DNA of 64,000 nucleotides, from the NCBI RefSeq assembly GCF_042665075.1, contig NZ_JBHTBR010000002.1, forward strand, positions 868,001-932,000, given 5' to 3'. Below are positions 1 to 9,196 of the stretch, in pieces. Both the position numbers and the translations under genes were made by a program. Under the pieces are notes generated by a model. That model saw only the letters and a program-made list of their open reading frames with translations. It was not told the DNA's origin and did not search any database. The DNA comes from Hirschia litorea (GTDB taxonomy: Bacteria; Pseudomonadota; Alphaproteobacteria; Caulobacterales; Hyphomonadaceae). The first letter of the stretch is position 1. Each line of letters starts with the position of its first letter.

Positions 1-97
1 GCGCACGCACTTTAACACCCGTTCTGGGTTCAAGAGAAAATGCCGCTTGTGATGCAGTTGTCGCGAGCAATACCGACGCCAAGATTAGATTACGCAT
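1..97 (-). CDS. Partial N-terminus of a secreted protein, probably DUF2155 family
   Basis: The first 32 codons of a minus-strand gene are visible; the rest lies outside the window. The translation opens MRNLILASVLLATTASQAAF, a clear Sec signal peptide (one basic residue, a hydrophobic core, small residues at a likely cleavage site). The mature part starts SLEPRTGVKVRA. In many alphaproteobacteria the gene next to the NDUFA12 gene encodes a small periplasmic DUF2155 protein, so this is the likely identity. That rests on position and on the signal peptide, not on recognisable domain residues. The protein would be exported to the periplasm; its role is unknown. Confidence 0.6.
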   Translation of the reverse strand, partial: MRNLILASVLLATTASQAAFSLEPRTGVKVRA

Positions 98-231
98 ATC
101 CCAAAGCTCCACACACACGACAACAGAATCAGAAAAACTTACGATTGTTATCATATGCCCAAATGTGGTGGGCATATGTCATTTAAATAAATTTCGCAGC
201 CCTTCGCATATCAAAAATGCAAGCAAGCGTT

Positions 232-735
232 TTATTGCTGAGAACTAGCGGACGACGCGGTAATTGCATCCGCGATATTTTTCAGGCGTCCATCAAGCGA
301 TGTGGCAAACTCGGTCAATAACGGGCCAAGCTCAACAGAACCACTTGTGTAGGTAATTTCATCACCCGGCTGAAGCATGTCCATTCCGCCGCCTGGAAGC
401 AATGCAATGTGCGGCCCAGACAACAAGCTGTCAGATGAAATTTTTGCAGTTGTATCTGAATCCAACTCAACACCATTTGCAACATTGAGTTTAATCATTG
501 GTACAAGGCGCGCTTTGTCCAGCTCAACACTCGTAACAACGCCAACTTTAACACCCATCAAGCGTACATCTGTACCTTGAAGCACACCATTGATCGGCCC
601 TGTAAATTGGGCTGTTAATTCATAACTGCCCTTGCTGCCGGAGCTTTCTGTTTGCTGTAACGAATACCAAACAAAAACGCCCGCCACAGCTACAACAGCT
701 AGTCCGACAATCGTTTCAAACAATGAATCACGCAT
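232..735 (-). CDS. MlaD-like MCE-domain phospholipid transport protein
   Basis: This 167-aa protein has one N-terminal membrane helix (about residues 5-25) after the MRDSLFETIVG opening typical of MlaD. A single MCE domain follows (about 35-115), with the family-like segments GVLQGTDVRLMGVKVG and LLSGPHIALLPGG. MlaD forms the periplasmic lipid-binding ring of the Mla ABC system, which moves phospholipids between the membranes. The start at 735 was chosen over an upstream codon at 780 because homologues begin here and because the ATG sits inside the last codons of the NDUFA12 gene (ATGCGTGA, 8-nt overlap), which suggests translational coupling. No mlaE or mlaF gene lies nearby, so the rest of the transporter must be elsewhere. 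Confidence 0.85.
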   Translation of the reverse strand: MRDSLFETIVGLAVVAVAGVFVWYSLQQTESSGSKGSYELTAQFTGPINGVLQGTDVRLMGVKVGVVTSVELDKARLVPMIKLNVANGVELDSDTTAKISSDSLLSGPHIALLPGGGMDMLQPGDEITYTSGSVELGPLLTEFATSLDGRLKNIADAITASSASSQQ

Positions 736-1114
736 CGGGATCCCATGCCTCGTAATCACCAGCAGTCTTAGTGCGCTCATCTTTGCGCCAGAGACTACCT
801 TTAGGTTTATAAGCCATCAACGTACCGGTTAAGTTTGGCTGATGTGGCTTCTCAAAAGATTTCTTCACCAATGGTTCTTCTGTTGGAGGTTTGTCAAAAG
901 TATGGTGAATCCAACCATGCCAATCTGGAGAGATACGAGTAGGCTCGGCTGGGCCGTTATAAATAACATAACGACGCTTGCGGCCTTCCTGACTTGGTTT
1001 CTTTTCTTCATAGAACTTATTGCCCCATTCATCTTCTCCGACGAATGCAGCACGACGTCCAATATCAAAACGAGTTCCAATTGTGGTGTTCTTCCACCAA
1101 CCAATGACAGACAT
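728..1114 (-). CDS. NADH:ubiquinone oxidoreductase accessory subunit NDUFA12
   Basis: The 128-aa product matches the NDUFA12 (17.2 kDa / B17.2) accessory subunit of respiratory complex I, found in alphaproteobacteria and mitochondria. Family features visible are GTRFDIGRRAAFVGEDEWGNKFYEE near the N-terminus (a variant of the usual G-x-D-x-x-GN-x-YYE), then RRYVIYNG and the W-H-x-W-I-H-H segment around residue 65. It acts peripherally on the matrix/cytoplasmic side of complex I, where it helps assembly and stability. A good ribosome binding site (AAGGAG) precedes the ATG. The gene overlaps the start of the MlaD-like gene by 8 nt, so the two are probably co-transcribed. The main nuo operon is not in this window. 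Confidence 0.93.
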   Translation of the reverse strand: MSVIGWWKNTTIGTRFDIGRRAAFVGEDEWGNKFYEEKKPSQEGRKRRYVIYNGPAEPTRISPDWHGWIHHTFDKPPTEEPLVKKSFEKPHQPNLTGTLMAYKPKGSLWRKDERTKTAGDYEAWDPDA

Positions 1115-1302
1115 GCGTTCTCCTTAACCGATTTTTCGCGAATATGGCGCCGTCGCGTCCAAACGTCCAGCTTCAACCGCAATGAGTTGCAATCAAACCC
1201 ACGTGATACGAAATCTTGTGGGAAAAACCACACATTCACACAAGATATATTGCACTATTGAACCAATTTGCGCACATTCACCATATTCAGGGAGAAGATT
1301 TA

Positions 1303-3819
1303 ATGGCGCAGCGCAGGACTAAACAGCCGACTCAGTTATTGGCATCACTCATGTCGGCAGGGGAAATCTGGTTAGAAACAGATAGATCCACGTCCCTGAA
1401 CTCGGCTGAAGCAACAGATTACCTCAATGGATTAGCCACATTAGATACGTCTGCTAGTGTTAAATCATCTATTACAAAAGCGCTTTCCAAAGGCCGAATC
1501 TCTCCCCTGATTCCCCTCGGCGCGGCGATTGGCAGTGTAAGCCCTGCTCCAATATCATCAGGTGGTGCAGAAATGGCCATTGCTGAAGCCGCGACAATTG
1601 CTGCCGCTCGCGCCGCTACTGCACAAGGTTTCACCTCTCTTTCTGATGCTTTAGAGAGCCTAACAATAGATACAGATGATGAAGGCCTGCCAACCGAAGA
1701 TGCCCTCACCGATGCTATTCGGTGTGGTGCAGACGCAGACCTCATTGAAATCGCACTCTCAACACCAGGCGGTCCCCGTGCCGCTGCAACAGCTCTGCGC
1801 AAACAAGCAGCTGGCGCACGCGATACAGGCACTGTCCATCTTGGCCTAACTGATTGGCGCGATGCTTCCGCTGAAAAACTTGCAGACGCCTCCAACCGCC
1901 TTGCTGGATTACGCATAGGTCTACAAGTCAACCACCTTTCTAAATCTGCTCCTACGGCGAAATCACCTGCGTTGATTTTGAATTTGGGAGCCTATTTCGA
2001 CGATAAAACCTTTGCCGAAGAAACACTGCGATCAGATCTCGTTGATATTAAGTCAGCTTTTGCTGGTGTATTTGTCGTCGTTGCAGGATTAGCCGCGACG
2101 ATCATGTCAGAGGGACTGGCGTATGATTCGCCACAGGGGCGGAACCGTGCAAAAGAATTGACTTCTATATTGGCCGAATATCAGGGCAGTAGCACTAAAG
2201 AAAAAACCGATATTCAATTTGCCTTCCTACGCCCATCTCCTCAAGCTGTTGCTTGGCTAAACCTTGAAAGCCTTGGTGTTGATCCTGTCATCTCACTCAT
2301 CTCTAGTGCTGATGAAGATGAAACACGTTTTTCCCATTGTGCTGGTCTCGCACTTAATTGTGCCGCAACTGAAAGCCAACGTCAGGATGTTGCTCTCCGT
2401 GTTCTTGGAGCACGTTCTCTTGATCAGATTGATGGATTAGAACGTAACCGCCTTGCAGAACGCGGCCTCAGCGAAGAAGCCCTCGACCGCGTCGAACAAG
2501 CCATTCGTGACGGGCTGCCATTGCGCAGCGCATTCTCACGTTGGGTTGTCGGTGATGACACCATTCGCAAACGTTTAAGCCTTGCTCCTGAAGCGTTTGA
2601 GACGGACGGTGAAGCACTGCTAAGTGCTATCGGTATTTCTGCACGTGAGATTGAAGAAGGCCGCGCTGCTGTTCAAGGCAGACGTCGTGCTGTGTCTGAC
2701 CCGAATTCCGAACTTGCTCAAGTTTTCTATCTTGGCCATCACGCTAAAGCTGGTGCCTGTATCCGTTTCGCCCTTAGTGTACGCGAAGCGCTTAACGTCC
2801 CTATCTTACTTACTGTCCCCACATCGGAAGCACAGCCTCCGACACGACAAGACCTACAATTGTGTTTTAGTGCGGCGATTGAAAACAATTTAAGCCTTCG
2901 CATTGACCCATCCAAGCCACAGATCAATGAAACCATTTTAGAGCGTTTAGCCGAAGCTGAACGCCGCGCACATACGCCACCTACATTTGTACAAGCTCAA
3001 ACTATTGCGCCAGCGGAACAGAAACAGCATGTTCCAAGCCATATTCAGGCACCGAACACGCATCCAAACTCAGATAAATATGCAGGACGTCACCGCCTAC
3101 CAGACCGGCGCAAAGGTTACATTCAGAAATCGACGGTGGGTGGCCATAAAGTTTATATTCACACTGGTGAGTTTGAGAATGGTGAATTGGGCGAAATATT
3201 CATCGACATGCACAAAGAAGGTGCCGCCTTCCGCTCCTTGATGAACAATTTCGCCATCGCCATTTCTATCGGTCTTCAATATGGCGTGCCACTTGAAGAG
3301 TTTGTTGATGCATTCGTCTTCACACGCTTTGAGCCTGCAGGCGAAGTCACTGGAAATGACTCAATTAAATCTGCGACCTCCATCCTAGATTATATATTCC
3401 GCGAATTAGCAGTCTCATATCTGGAACGTGATGATTTAGCAGAAATGGATGGTTTATCATCTGATGGCCTTGGAAAAGGCGCAGGTGATTCCACACGTGA
3501 AGCCCCATCGCCACAAGATGCCGTGCAGATGATTTCAAAAGGCTTTAGTCGCGGAGTTATCCCTGACAATATTGTATTCCTAGATTCAGCCTCCATGCGC
3601 CCTAAAGCAAAACCAGCTAACGAGACCCAAGATTTTGAAGACGAAGAGTCTGACGCAAACGATACATCACCCCCCGCTGCACCAACATTAGCTACTGGCG
3701 AAGACGACCATCCTGATTATTTAGGAGACGCTTGCCCTAATTGTGGTCACTTCACACTCGTTGAAGATGATGGCGTTGCAATATGTGATGCATGCGGAGC
3801 GACAGTGCAAACAGCATAA
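1303..3819 (+). CDS. Divergent class II ribonucleotide reductase-like protein with TSCPD domain and zinc ribbon
   Basis: This is an 838-aa protein. Residues about 597-707 closely resemble the C-terminal TSCPD domain of alphaproteobacterial B12-dependent ribonucleotide reductase NrdJ (RRKGYIQK, GEIFIDMHKEGAAFRSLMNN, LQYGVPLEEFVDAF, SATSILDYIFRELA). The extreme C-terminus keeps a zinc ribbon with paired cysteines at about 811/814 and 828/831. Weaker echoes of the reductase barrel survive at about 223-285 (LILNLGAYFDD, GLAYDSPQGRNRAKELTSIL). I find no NPCSE-type active-site motif, no terminal redox cysteine pair and no full-length barrel; NrdJ proteins of this lineage are much longer. It is probably a paralogue that lost catalysis and acts as a regulator or structural protein. 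The ATG was chosen because an AGGGAGAAG ribosome site lies just upstream. The reading frame is intact, so it is not a simple pseudogene. Confidence 0.75.
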   Translation: MAQRRTKQPTQLLASLMSAGEIWLETDRSTSLNSAEATDYLNGLATLDTSASVKSSITKALSKGRISPLIPLGAAIGSVSPAPISSGGAEMAIAEAATIAAARAATAQGFTSLSDALESLTIDTDDEGLPTEDALTDAIRCGADADLIEIALSTPGGPRAAATALRKQAAGARDTGTVHLGLTDWRDASAEKLADASNRLAGLRIGLQVNHLSKSAPTAKSPALILNLGAYFDDKTFAEETLRSDLVDIKSAFAGVFVVVAGLAATIMSEGLAYDSPQGRNRAKELTSILAEYQGSSTKEKTDIQFAFLRPSPQAVAWLNLESLGVDPVISLISSADEDETRFSHCAGLALNCAATESQRQDVALRVLGARSLDQIDGLERNRLAERGLSEEALDRVEQAIRDGLPLRSAFSRWVVGDDTIRKRLSLAPEAFETDGEALLSAIGISAREIEEGRAAVQGRRRAVSDPNSELAQVFYLGHHAKAGACIRFALSVREALNVPILLTVPTSEAQPPTRQDLQLCFSAAIENNLSLRIDPSKPQINETILERLAEAERRAHTPPTFVQAQTIAPAEQKQHVPSHIQAPNTHPNSDKYAGRHRLPDRRKGYIQKSTVGGHKVYIHTGEFENGELGEIFIDMHKEGAAFRSLMNNFAIAISIGLQYGVPLEEFVDAFVFTRFEPAGEVTGNDSIKSATSILDYIFRELAVSYLERDDLAEMDGLSSDGLGKGAGDSTREAPSPQDAVQMISKGFSRGVIPDNIVFLDSASMRPKAKPANETQDFEDEESDANDTSPPAAPTLATGEDDHPDYLGDACPNCGHFTLVEDDGVAICDACGATVQTA

Positions 3820-3940
3820 AGCAGTTTATTCAATCGAAGTTCCGTTAAAATGCTGAAGCCATATTCAACTTGGCTTCATTATTGCTGTGATATGGGAAAA
3901 CCCAGATATTATACCATTTTCTACGGGAAAGGTTCTCACA

Positions 3941-4435
3941 ATGAAACGCGCCTTAATTGCTATTGCTCTGACATCCTTTGTGGCTCTTCCAGCATTTGCA
4001 CAAGATGCGGGCCAGATTGCATCTGTTAAACAGGGTGCCGACTGTGAAGGCTGCAACCTTTTCCAAGCAGATTTTTCTATGGACGACCTTTCAGGTAGAA
4101 ATTTAAGTGGCTCACGGTTGCGTCAAGCAAACCTTGAAATTTCAACTTTAGACAAAGCCAATCTGACTAATGCAAATTTAAGCGTCGCTAACCTATTTGG
4201 CGTGCGCATGTCTGGTACAAATTTGACAGGTGCAAACCTTAAAGACGCAACACTTGTTGGTGGTTGGTTTGGTGGTGCGAACTTCACAGACGCGCAGATG
4301 GAAGGCGCAGTTCTGTCAGGTTCATACCTCGTTACAGCCAAGGGCCTAACACAAGCACAGCTGGCAACAACCTACTGCGATACATCAACTGAGCTGCCTA
4401 AGGGCTTAAACGCGAATATGTGTAGATCAAACTAA
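3941..4435 (+). CDS. Exported pentapeptide-repeat protein
   Basis: The 164-aa product starts with a signal peptide (MKRALIAIALTSFVALPAFA, cleavage likely before QDAGQ). About twelve pentapeptide repeats follow, of the A(N/D)LXX type (for example FSMDDLSGRNLSGSRLRQANL, in steps of five, and ANLTNANLSVANLFG). Such repeats fold into a right-handed quadrilateral beta helix. Two cysteines near the mature N-terminus (DCEGC) and two near the C-terminus (TTYC, NMCR) could form disulfides in the periplasm. Function is unknown; exported members are common and are not the DNA-gyrase-mimic type. The longer frame upstream was rejected because it would bury the signal peptide. A bidirectional terminator follows the gene. 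Confidence 0.85.
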   Translation: MKRALIAIALTSFVALPAFAQDAGQIASVKQGADCEGCNLFQADFSMDDLSGRNLSGSRLRQANLEISTLDKANLTNANLSVANLFGVRMSGTNLTGANLKDATLVGGWFGGANFTDAQMEGAVLSGSYLVTAKGLTQAQLATTYCDTSTELPKGLNANMCRSN

Positions 4436-4460
4436 GCTTTCTTCACACACCACAGAAAAA

Positions 4461-4487
4461 AGGGCAGTCATATCAAATGACTGCCCT
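4461..4487. terminator. Bidirectional intrinsic terminator between pentapeptide gene and aspS
   Basis: This is a perfect 11-bp inverted repeat (AGGGCAGTCAT / ATGACTGCCCT) with a 5-nt loop. It is preceded by a run of A and followed by TCTTCTTTT, so it can work in both directions. It lies between two convergent genes. Confidence 0.85.
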
Positions 4488-4516
4488 CTTCTTTTAATGC
4501 ACTACATCAAGAAATG

Positions 4517-6337
4517 TTATTTCTTTGGCTCTACCGGTACAAGACGTAATGAAAGCTCTCTTAGCTGAGAGTTTTCTGCTACACTTGGCGCACCAAGAAG
4601 CATGTCTTGTCCCTGCTGGTTCATTGGGAACATGATCACATCACGAATGTTATCAGCCTCTGCCAATAGCATCACCATGCGATCAATACCCGGCGCAATT
4701 CCACCGTGTGGAGGCGCACCATATTTGAATGCGTTTAGCATGCCGCCAAATTCTTCTTCCACCACTTCAGGCCCGTAACCAGCAAGCTCGAAGGCTTTGA
4801 TCATAATGTCTGGACGGTGGTTACGAATAGCACCAGAAGATAGCTCTACACCATTACAAACAATGTCATATTGGTACGCAAGAATATCTAGTTTTTTCTC
4901 ATCAGTATCAGCAGCTTCTAGCACTTCCAAACCGCCTTGTGGCATAGAAAATGGGTTGTGCGAGAAGTCTACTTTCTTGTTGTCCTCATCCCACTCATAC
5001 ATTGGGAAGTCGACAATCCAGCAGAATTTGAAAATATCCTGTTCGATAAGATCTAGCTCTTCGCCCACTTTTGTGCGCGCTGCACCTGCTAGCTTGTAAG
5101 CATCAGACTTTTTACCAGCAGAGAAGAAAATTCCATCTCCCGCTTCAAGACCCATTTGTTTCAATAGGCCAGCAAGGTGTTCAGGCTCAAAATTCTTAAG
5201 CACAGGGTCTTGGCTATCTACACCGCCCCCATCTGCCTCTTTAAGACGCGCATAGCCAAGTCCTGGCGCTTGCATTTCTTTCTTCGCCCATTTGTCCATC
5301 TCATCGAAGAATTTACGAGATTTTTCAGCAGCAGCTTTTGGTGCTGGGATCGCAATAACTTTACCGCCACCAGCAATAATTTTTGCAAAAATGCCAAACC
5401 CAGTTTTGCTGTCATCACGGAAGAATTCAGTTACATCACTCAATTCAATCGGATTACGAAGGTCAGGCTTGTCAGACCCGTATTTGGCCATCGCCTCAAG
5501 ATAAGGGATACGTGGGAAAGGCGCTGGCGTTACTTTTTTATCGCCAGAAAATTCTTCAAACACGCCATGCATCACAGGCTCGATAGATGCAAAAACATCT
5601 TCCTGTGTCACAAAGCTCATCTCAATATCGAGTTGATAAAACTCTAAAGAACGATCAGCACGCAGGTCTTCATCACGGAAACACGGCGCGATTTGGAAAT
5701 AACGATCAAATCCAGACACCATCATTAGCTGTTTAAACTGCTGTGGAGCCTGAGGGAGTGCATAAAACTTATTCGGGTGCATACGAGATGGCACCAAGAA
5801 GTCACGCGCACCTTCTGGGCTAGACGCTGTCAAAATAGGCGTTTGGTATTCCGTAAAGTTCTGCGCCTTCATACGCTCACGCAAGGACGTGATCACATTT
5901 GAACGCAACATTATGTTTTTGTGCAGTGTATCACGGCGCAAATCTAAATAACGGTGCTTTAAGCGAATCTCTTCTGGGTAATCTGGCTCACCAAAAACAG
6001 GAAGCGGCAACTCATCTGCTGCAGATTGCACGACAAGTTCGTCAATAACGACCTCAATCGCACCTGTATCTAGGTTTGCATTAGCGGTTTCTTCAGACCG
6101 AGCAACCACTTTACCTGTTACTGAGACTACACTTTCGACGCGTAAACGCTCTAAAGTGGAAAAATGCGCATTATCTGGCTGAACTACGCATTGCGTCAGA
6201 CCATAATGATCGCGTAAGTCTACAAATAACAGACCTCCATGGTCGCGCTTACGATGAACCCAACCGCTAATGCGTACGGTTTCACCTACATGTTCGGATC
6301 TTAGTTGGCCGCATGTGTGCGTACGATAAGCGTGCAT
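4517..6337 (-). CDS. aspS: Aspartyl-tRNA synthetase
   Basis: This is a 606-aa bacterial-type class II aspartyl-tRNA synthetase. It has an N-terminal OB-fold anticodon-binding domain (VRISGWVHRKRDHGG, about residues 20-110), motif 2 (FRDEDLRADRSLEFYQLD, around 215-235), the bacteria-specific GAD insertion (about 290-410) and motif 3 (GIAPGIDRMVMLL near the C-terminus). It charges tRNA-Asp in the cytoplasm. In many alphaproteobacteria AspRS also misacylates tRNA-Asn for GatCAB; whether that holds here cannot be seen from this window. The start at 6337 (MHAYRTHTCGQL) matches family N-termini and has an upstream GGAG. It is divergent from rnd, with 88 bp between them. Confidence 0.97.
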   Translation of the reverse strand: MHAYRTHTCGQLRSEHVGETVRISGWVHRKRDHGGLLFVDLRDHYGLTQCVVQPDNAHFSTLERLRVESVVSVTGKVVARSEETANANLDTGAIEVVIDELVVQSAADELPLPVFGEPDYPEEIRLKHRYLDLRRDTLHKNIMLRSNVITSLRERMKAQNFTEYQTPILTASSPEGARDFLVPSRMHPNKFYALPQAPQQFKQLMMVSGFDRYFQIAPCFRDEDLRADRSLEFYQLDIEMSFVTQEDVFASIEPVMHGVFEEFSGDKKVTPAPFPRIPYLEAMAKYGSDKPDLRNPIELSDVTEFFRDDSKTGFGIFAKIIAGGGKVIAIPAPKAAAEKSRKFFDEMDKWAKKEMQAPGLGYARLKEADGGGVDSQDPVLKNFEPEHLAGLLKQMGLEAGDGIFFSAGKKSDAYKLAGAARTKVGEELDLIEQDIFKFCWIVDFPMYEWDEDNKKVDFSHNPFSMPQGGLEVLEAADTDEKKLDILAYQYDIVCNGVELSSGAIRNHRPDIMIKAFELAGYGPEVVEEEFGGMLNAFKYGAPPHGGIAPGIDRMVMLLAEADNIRDVIMFPMNQQGQDMLLGAPSVAENSQLRELSLRLVPVEPKK

Positions 6338-6425
6338 TTCTTGGAGTCTCCGTTGAGAAAGTTTGGCGGACAAGCACACCGTTACGGCCTGCTTGTCAAG
6401 CGATAGCGTTTAGGAAGGAGCTGGT

Positions 6426-7598
6426 GTGCCATCTAACACCCGCGATGAATTGAAGTTAGTAGCAGACACTGACGAGCTTATCAAAGCCTGTGAGGAGCTG
6501 AAAAAGGGCGAATTTATCGCCGTTGACACTGAATTTCACAGAGAATCGACCTTTTGGCCGAAACTTTGTCTAATTCAGGCAGCCACTTTGGAGTTTGATT
6601 GTCTTATCGACCCTCTGTCCCCCAATATCGATTTGACACCATTTTTGGAGTTAATGGCAGATACCTCTCGTGTAAAAGTTTTTCATGCTGCACGTCAGGA
6701 CATGGAAATTTTCACAAAACTGATTGGCACACCTCCTGCTCCAATTTTTGATTCGCAAATTGCAGCCATGGCATGTGGACTTGGAGATTCCGTTTCTTAC
6801 GAGAATCTGGTTTCCCAACTTCTAAAAGCTAAAATTGATAAATCTTCTCAATTTACAGATTGGGTACGTCGTCCTCTCACTGAGAAACAACTCAATTATG
6901 CCCGTGGTGATGTGACCCACCTTCGCCATGCCTATGTCATATTAAAAGCGAAACTAGAAAAACTCGATCGCATGAAATGGATTGAAGAGGAAACATCTAT
7001 TCTTGTCGATCCAAACACATATGACACTAATCCTAAAAACGCATGGAAACGAATGAAAATTCGTAAACCACGCAAAGACTATCTTGCCCTCATTGCTGCT
7101 GTTTCTGAATGGCGTGAGACTGTGGCGCAAGATATGGACAAACCACGTTCACGTGTTCTCAAAGATGATGCCGTCCAAGAAATTGCTCAGCAAAAACCGG
7201 CTGATGAAAACGCCATGGAGCGTCTGCGCGCCGTACCCAAAGGCTTTGTTAAATCACGCCACGGGCAGGCACTTATGGAGACAATACAAGCCGCCCTGCA
7301 GAACCCAGACGCCTATGCACCAGAGATACCGCGCAGGCCCACCAGCACACAACCACCAGGGGCCGTCGGTGACCTTCTCAAAGTGTTGTTAAAGCACGTA
7401 TCAGAAGAAGCTGAAGTAGCACCACGTCTAATCGCCAATGCTGCTGACATTGAACGCATCGCCTGTGACGATGAACCTGATGTACCTGCGATGCGTGGCT
7501 GGAGACGTGAAGTCTTTGGAGACCTCGCCATGAAACTCAAAGACGGTAAAATCGCAATCGCGATTTCAAAAACGGGTGTTAAAGTTTTCGACGTTTAG
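6426..7598 (+). CDS. rnd: Ribonuclease D
   Basis: The 390-aa protein has the DEDDy 3'-5' exonuclease fold. Exo I is AVDTEFHRE (about residues 33-41), Exo II is FHAARQDMEIF, and Exo III is LNYARGDVTHL with the Y-x3-D signature. An HRDC domain follows (about 215-290, LIAAVSEWRE to KGFVKSRHG). RNase D trims the 3' ends of tRNA precursors and other stable RNAs. The start is a GTG 5 nt after a strong AGGAAGGAG ribosome site; no ATG fits. Divergent from aspS; the pairing of these two genes is common in alphaproteobacteria. Confidence 0.95.
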   Translation: MPSNTRDELKLVADTDELIKACEELKKGEFIAVDTEFHRESTFWPKLCLIQAATLEFDCLIDPLSPNIDLTPFLELMADTSRVKVFHAARQDMEIFTKLIGTPPAPIFDSQIAAMACGLGDSVSYENLVSQLLKAKIDKSSQFTDWVRRPLTEKQLNYARGDVTHLRHAYVILKAKLEKLDRMKWIEEETSILVDPNTYDTNPKNAWKRMKIRKPRKDYLALIAAVSEWRETVAQDMDKPRSRVLKDDAVQEIAQQKPADENAMERLRAVPKGFVKSRHGQALMETIQAALQNPDAYAPEIPRRPTSTQPPGAVGDLLKVLLKHVSEEAEVAPRLIANAADIERIACDDEPDVPAMRGWRREVFGDLAMKLKDGKIAIAISKTGVKVFDV

Positions 7599-7608
7599 TC
7601 GCAAAAAA

Positions 7609-7663
7609 CAAACACTTAAAATTTAAAGCTCCGCTTGCTCTCCTGAAAAGCTCAAGCGGGGCT
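7609..7663 (-). terminator. Probable intrinsic terminator of the ppk-ppx operon
   Basis: An 11-bp stem (7627-7637 with 7653-7663, one G-T pair) overlaps the ppx stop codon. On the minus strand it is followed by TTAAATTTTAAGTGTTTGTTTTTT. The loop is long (15 nt), so this is a moderate-confidence call. Confidence 0.5.
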
Positions 7664-9185
7664 CCATCCCTAAAATTACTGCGGCCTGCACCAGACGCTT
7701 ACGAATCATTTCCGACACTAGTGCACGCATCTTCTCATCCACATCAAAATTGACGCTTCCGCCGCGTATTTCCAGCCTTGAATATTTTAACAAATCAGCT
7801 GAACGCGCTGAAAAATGCGCACCCAAACGCATCAATGCCCCTAGTCCACGCGCTTGCCCCGCGACTTCCCCACTCAATAGCCGAGCCGAAATTGAATGCT
7901 CAAAACTGCGCTGATAGCGACTAGCTACAGCCAATGCGACTGCCGCGCGATCTTGATGCGTCCATCCGGTTAAAGGTGCCGTCACCAGAAATTCAAAAGC
8001 CATTTCAGCACGATAGTCAGGGTGCATCCGCGACCCAACATCCGCTGCTAAACATGCAGCTTCTGCCAACCTCTCGGGAAGAGTAAATTTTGCAGCCTGT
8101 TTGAGCCACTGCGCCAATGTCGCTCCAAACTCCCAATTTGATGGTGTGTCCGCAATCATCGCCTGCATACCAGTAATCAACGGATCTTTACGTTGTGTGC
8201 CTTCATCCATTTTTTCAAAAACCAAGCCCTCACGCACTCCATATGAGCTTGTGACGACGGTTTTAAAATCTCCAGCCCGCAATACCCCATTCAACACCGC
8301 TGCCGCCGAAGGTAGGGTTTGTGCACGTTTGGACGAAACGATATGCATTAGCGCCAGCATTTTTTTATCCGGAGCTTGAAGCTGTTCTGTTAAGGTCAAT
8401 AATTCTTGCGCATCAATATGATAGGCTTGAAGAATACGTAATGGATACTCGTTTATCTCCATATGCATACGCGCAATGGCACGCCACGCACCGCCCACCA
8501 TATACAGTGTATCCATGGAATTATTCAATTCCGCAGAACTTTCAAGTTCAGCATCAATCTTCTTGCGCAATTTCTTAGATAGCGTCACGAAACTAGATGG
8601 TCCAGGTGTTGAGCTTTCCGCCTGCTTCAGCCATTCAGGAGGCAATAATGCTAAAGGACCAAGTGGATATGTGGTTCCAGTCGTATAATAACCATCATTA
8701 ATAATAGACAATTCAAGACTTGAACCGCCAAGATCTCCACTAACACCATGTGCTATTGGTTGCTGTGCGATGACACCAGTAGCCGCCAATCGTGCTTCAT
8801 CAGCACCGGTCATGACTTTAATATTCAAGCCAATTTCTTCACGAACTCGCGCGCAAAATTCAGCGCCATTGGTTGCATCACGTACAGCGGCGGTCGCAAA
8901 AGGAAGTTCTTCATCAACCCCTTGCGCTTGCATTGCGGCTTTAAATCGAGCCAATGCAGACATTGCCGCCTCAAGCCCTTCTGGGTTTAACACACCACTT
9001 TCGGTTAAACCTCGTCCTAAACCAGCAAGCACTTTCTCATTGAAACGCGCTTGCATGGACCTCCCGACAACATCGTAAATCACCAAACGCACCGAGTTTG
9101 AGCCAATATCAATTACCCCAACACGACGCGCTTTTGTCGTAAATTTAGGATAGGATGACTTGTTCAAAACATCGGCAAAATTCAT
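7623..9185 (-). CDS. ppx: Exopolyphosphatase / pppGpp phosphohydrolase family (Ppx/GppA)
   Basis: The 520-aa protein belongs to the actin-like ASKHA fold Ppx/GppA phosphatases. The phosphate-1 loop VGVIDIGSNSVRLVIYD lies at about residues 23-39. A second nucleotide-binding segment is GDLGGSSLELSII (about 150-162). A C-terminal helical, HD-like region completes the long Ppx form. The enzyme removes terminal phosphates from polyphosphate and may hydrolyse pppGpp. It starts 11 bp after the stop of ppk and is clearly its operon partner, so synthesis and breakdown of polyphosphate are co-expressed. The name ppx rather than gppA is chosen from length and neighbour. Confidence 0.93.
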   Translation of the reverse strand: MNFADVLNKSSYPKFTTKARRVGVIDIGSNSVRLVIYDVVGRSMQARFNEKVLAGLGRGLTESGVLNPEGLEAAMSALARFKAAMQAQGVDEELPFATAAVRDATNGAEFCARVREEIGLNIKVMTGADEARLAATGVIAQQPIAHGVSGDLGGSSLELSIINDGYYTTGTTYPLGPLALLPPEWLKQAESSTPGPSSFVTLSKKLRKKIDAELESSAELNNSMDTLYMVGGAWRAIARMHMEINEYPLRILQAYHIDAQELLTLTEQLQAPDKKMLALMHIVSSKRAQTLPSAAAVLNGVLRAGDFKTVVTSSYGVREGLVFEKMDEGTQRKDPLITGMQAMIADTPSNWEFGATLAQWLKQAAKFTLPERLAEAACLAADVGSRMHPDYRAEMAFEFLVTAPLTGWTHQDRAAVALAVASRYQRSFEHSISARLLSGEVAGQARGLGALMRLGAHFSARSADLLKYSRLEIRGGSVNFDVDEKMRALVSEMIRKRLVQAAVILGMEPRLSFSGEQAEL

Positions 9186-9196
9186 ATTCTCATGCC

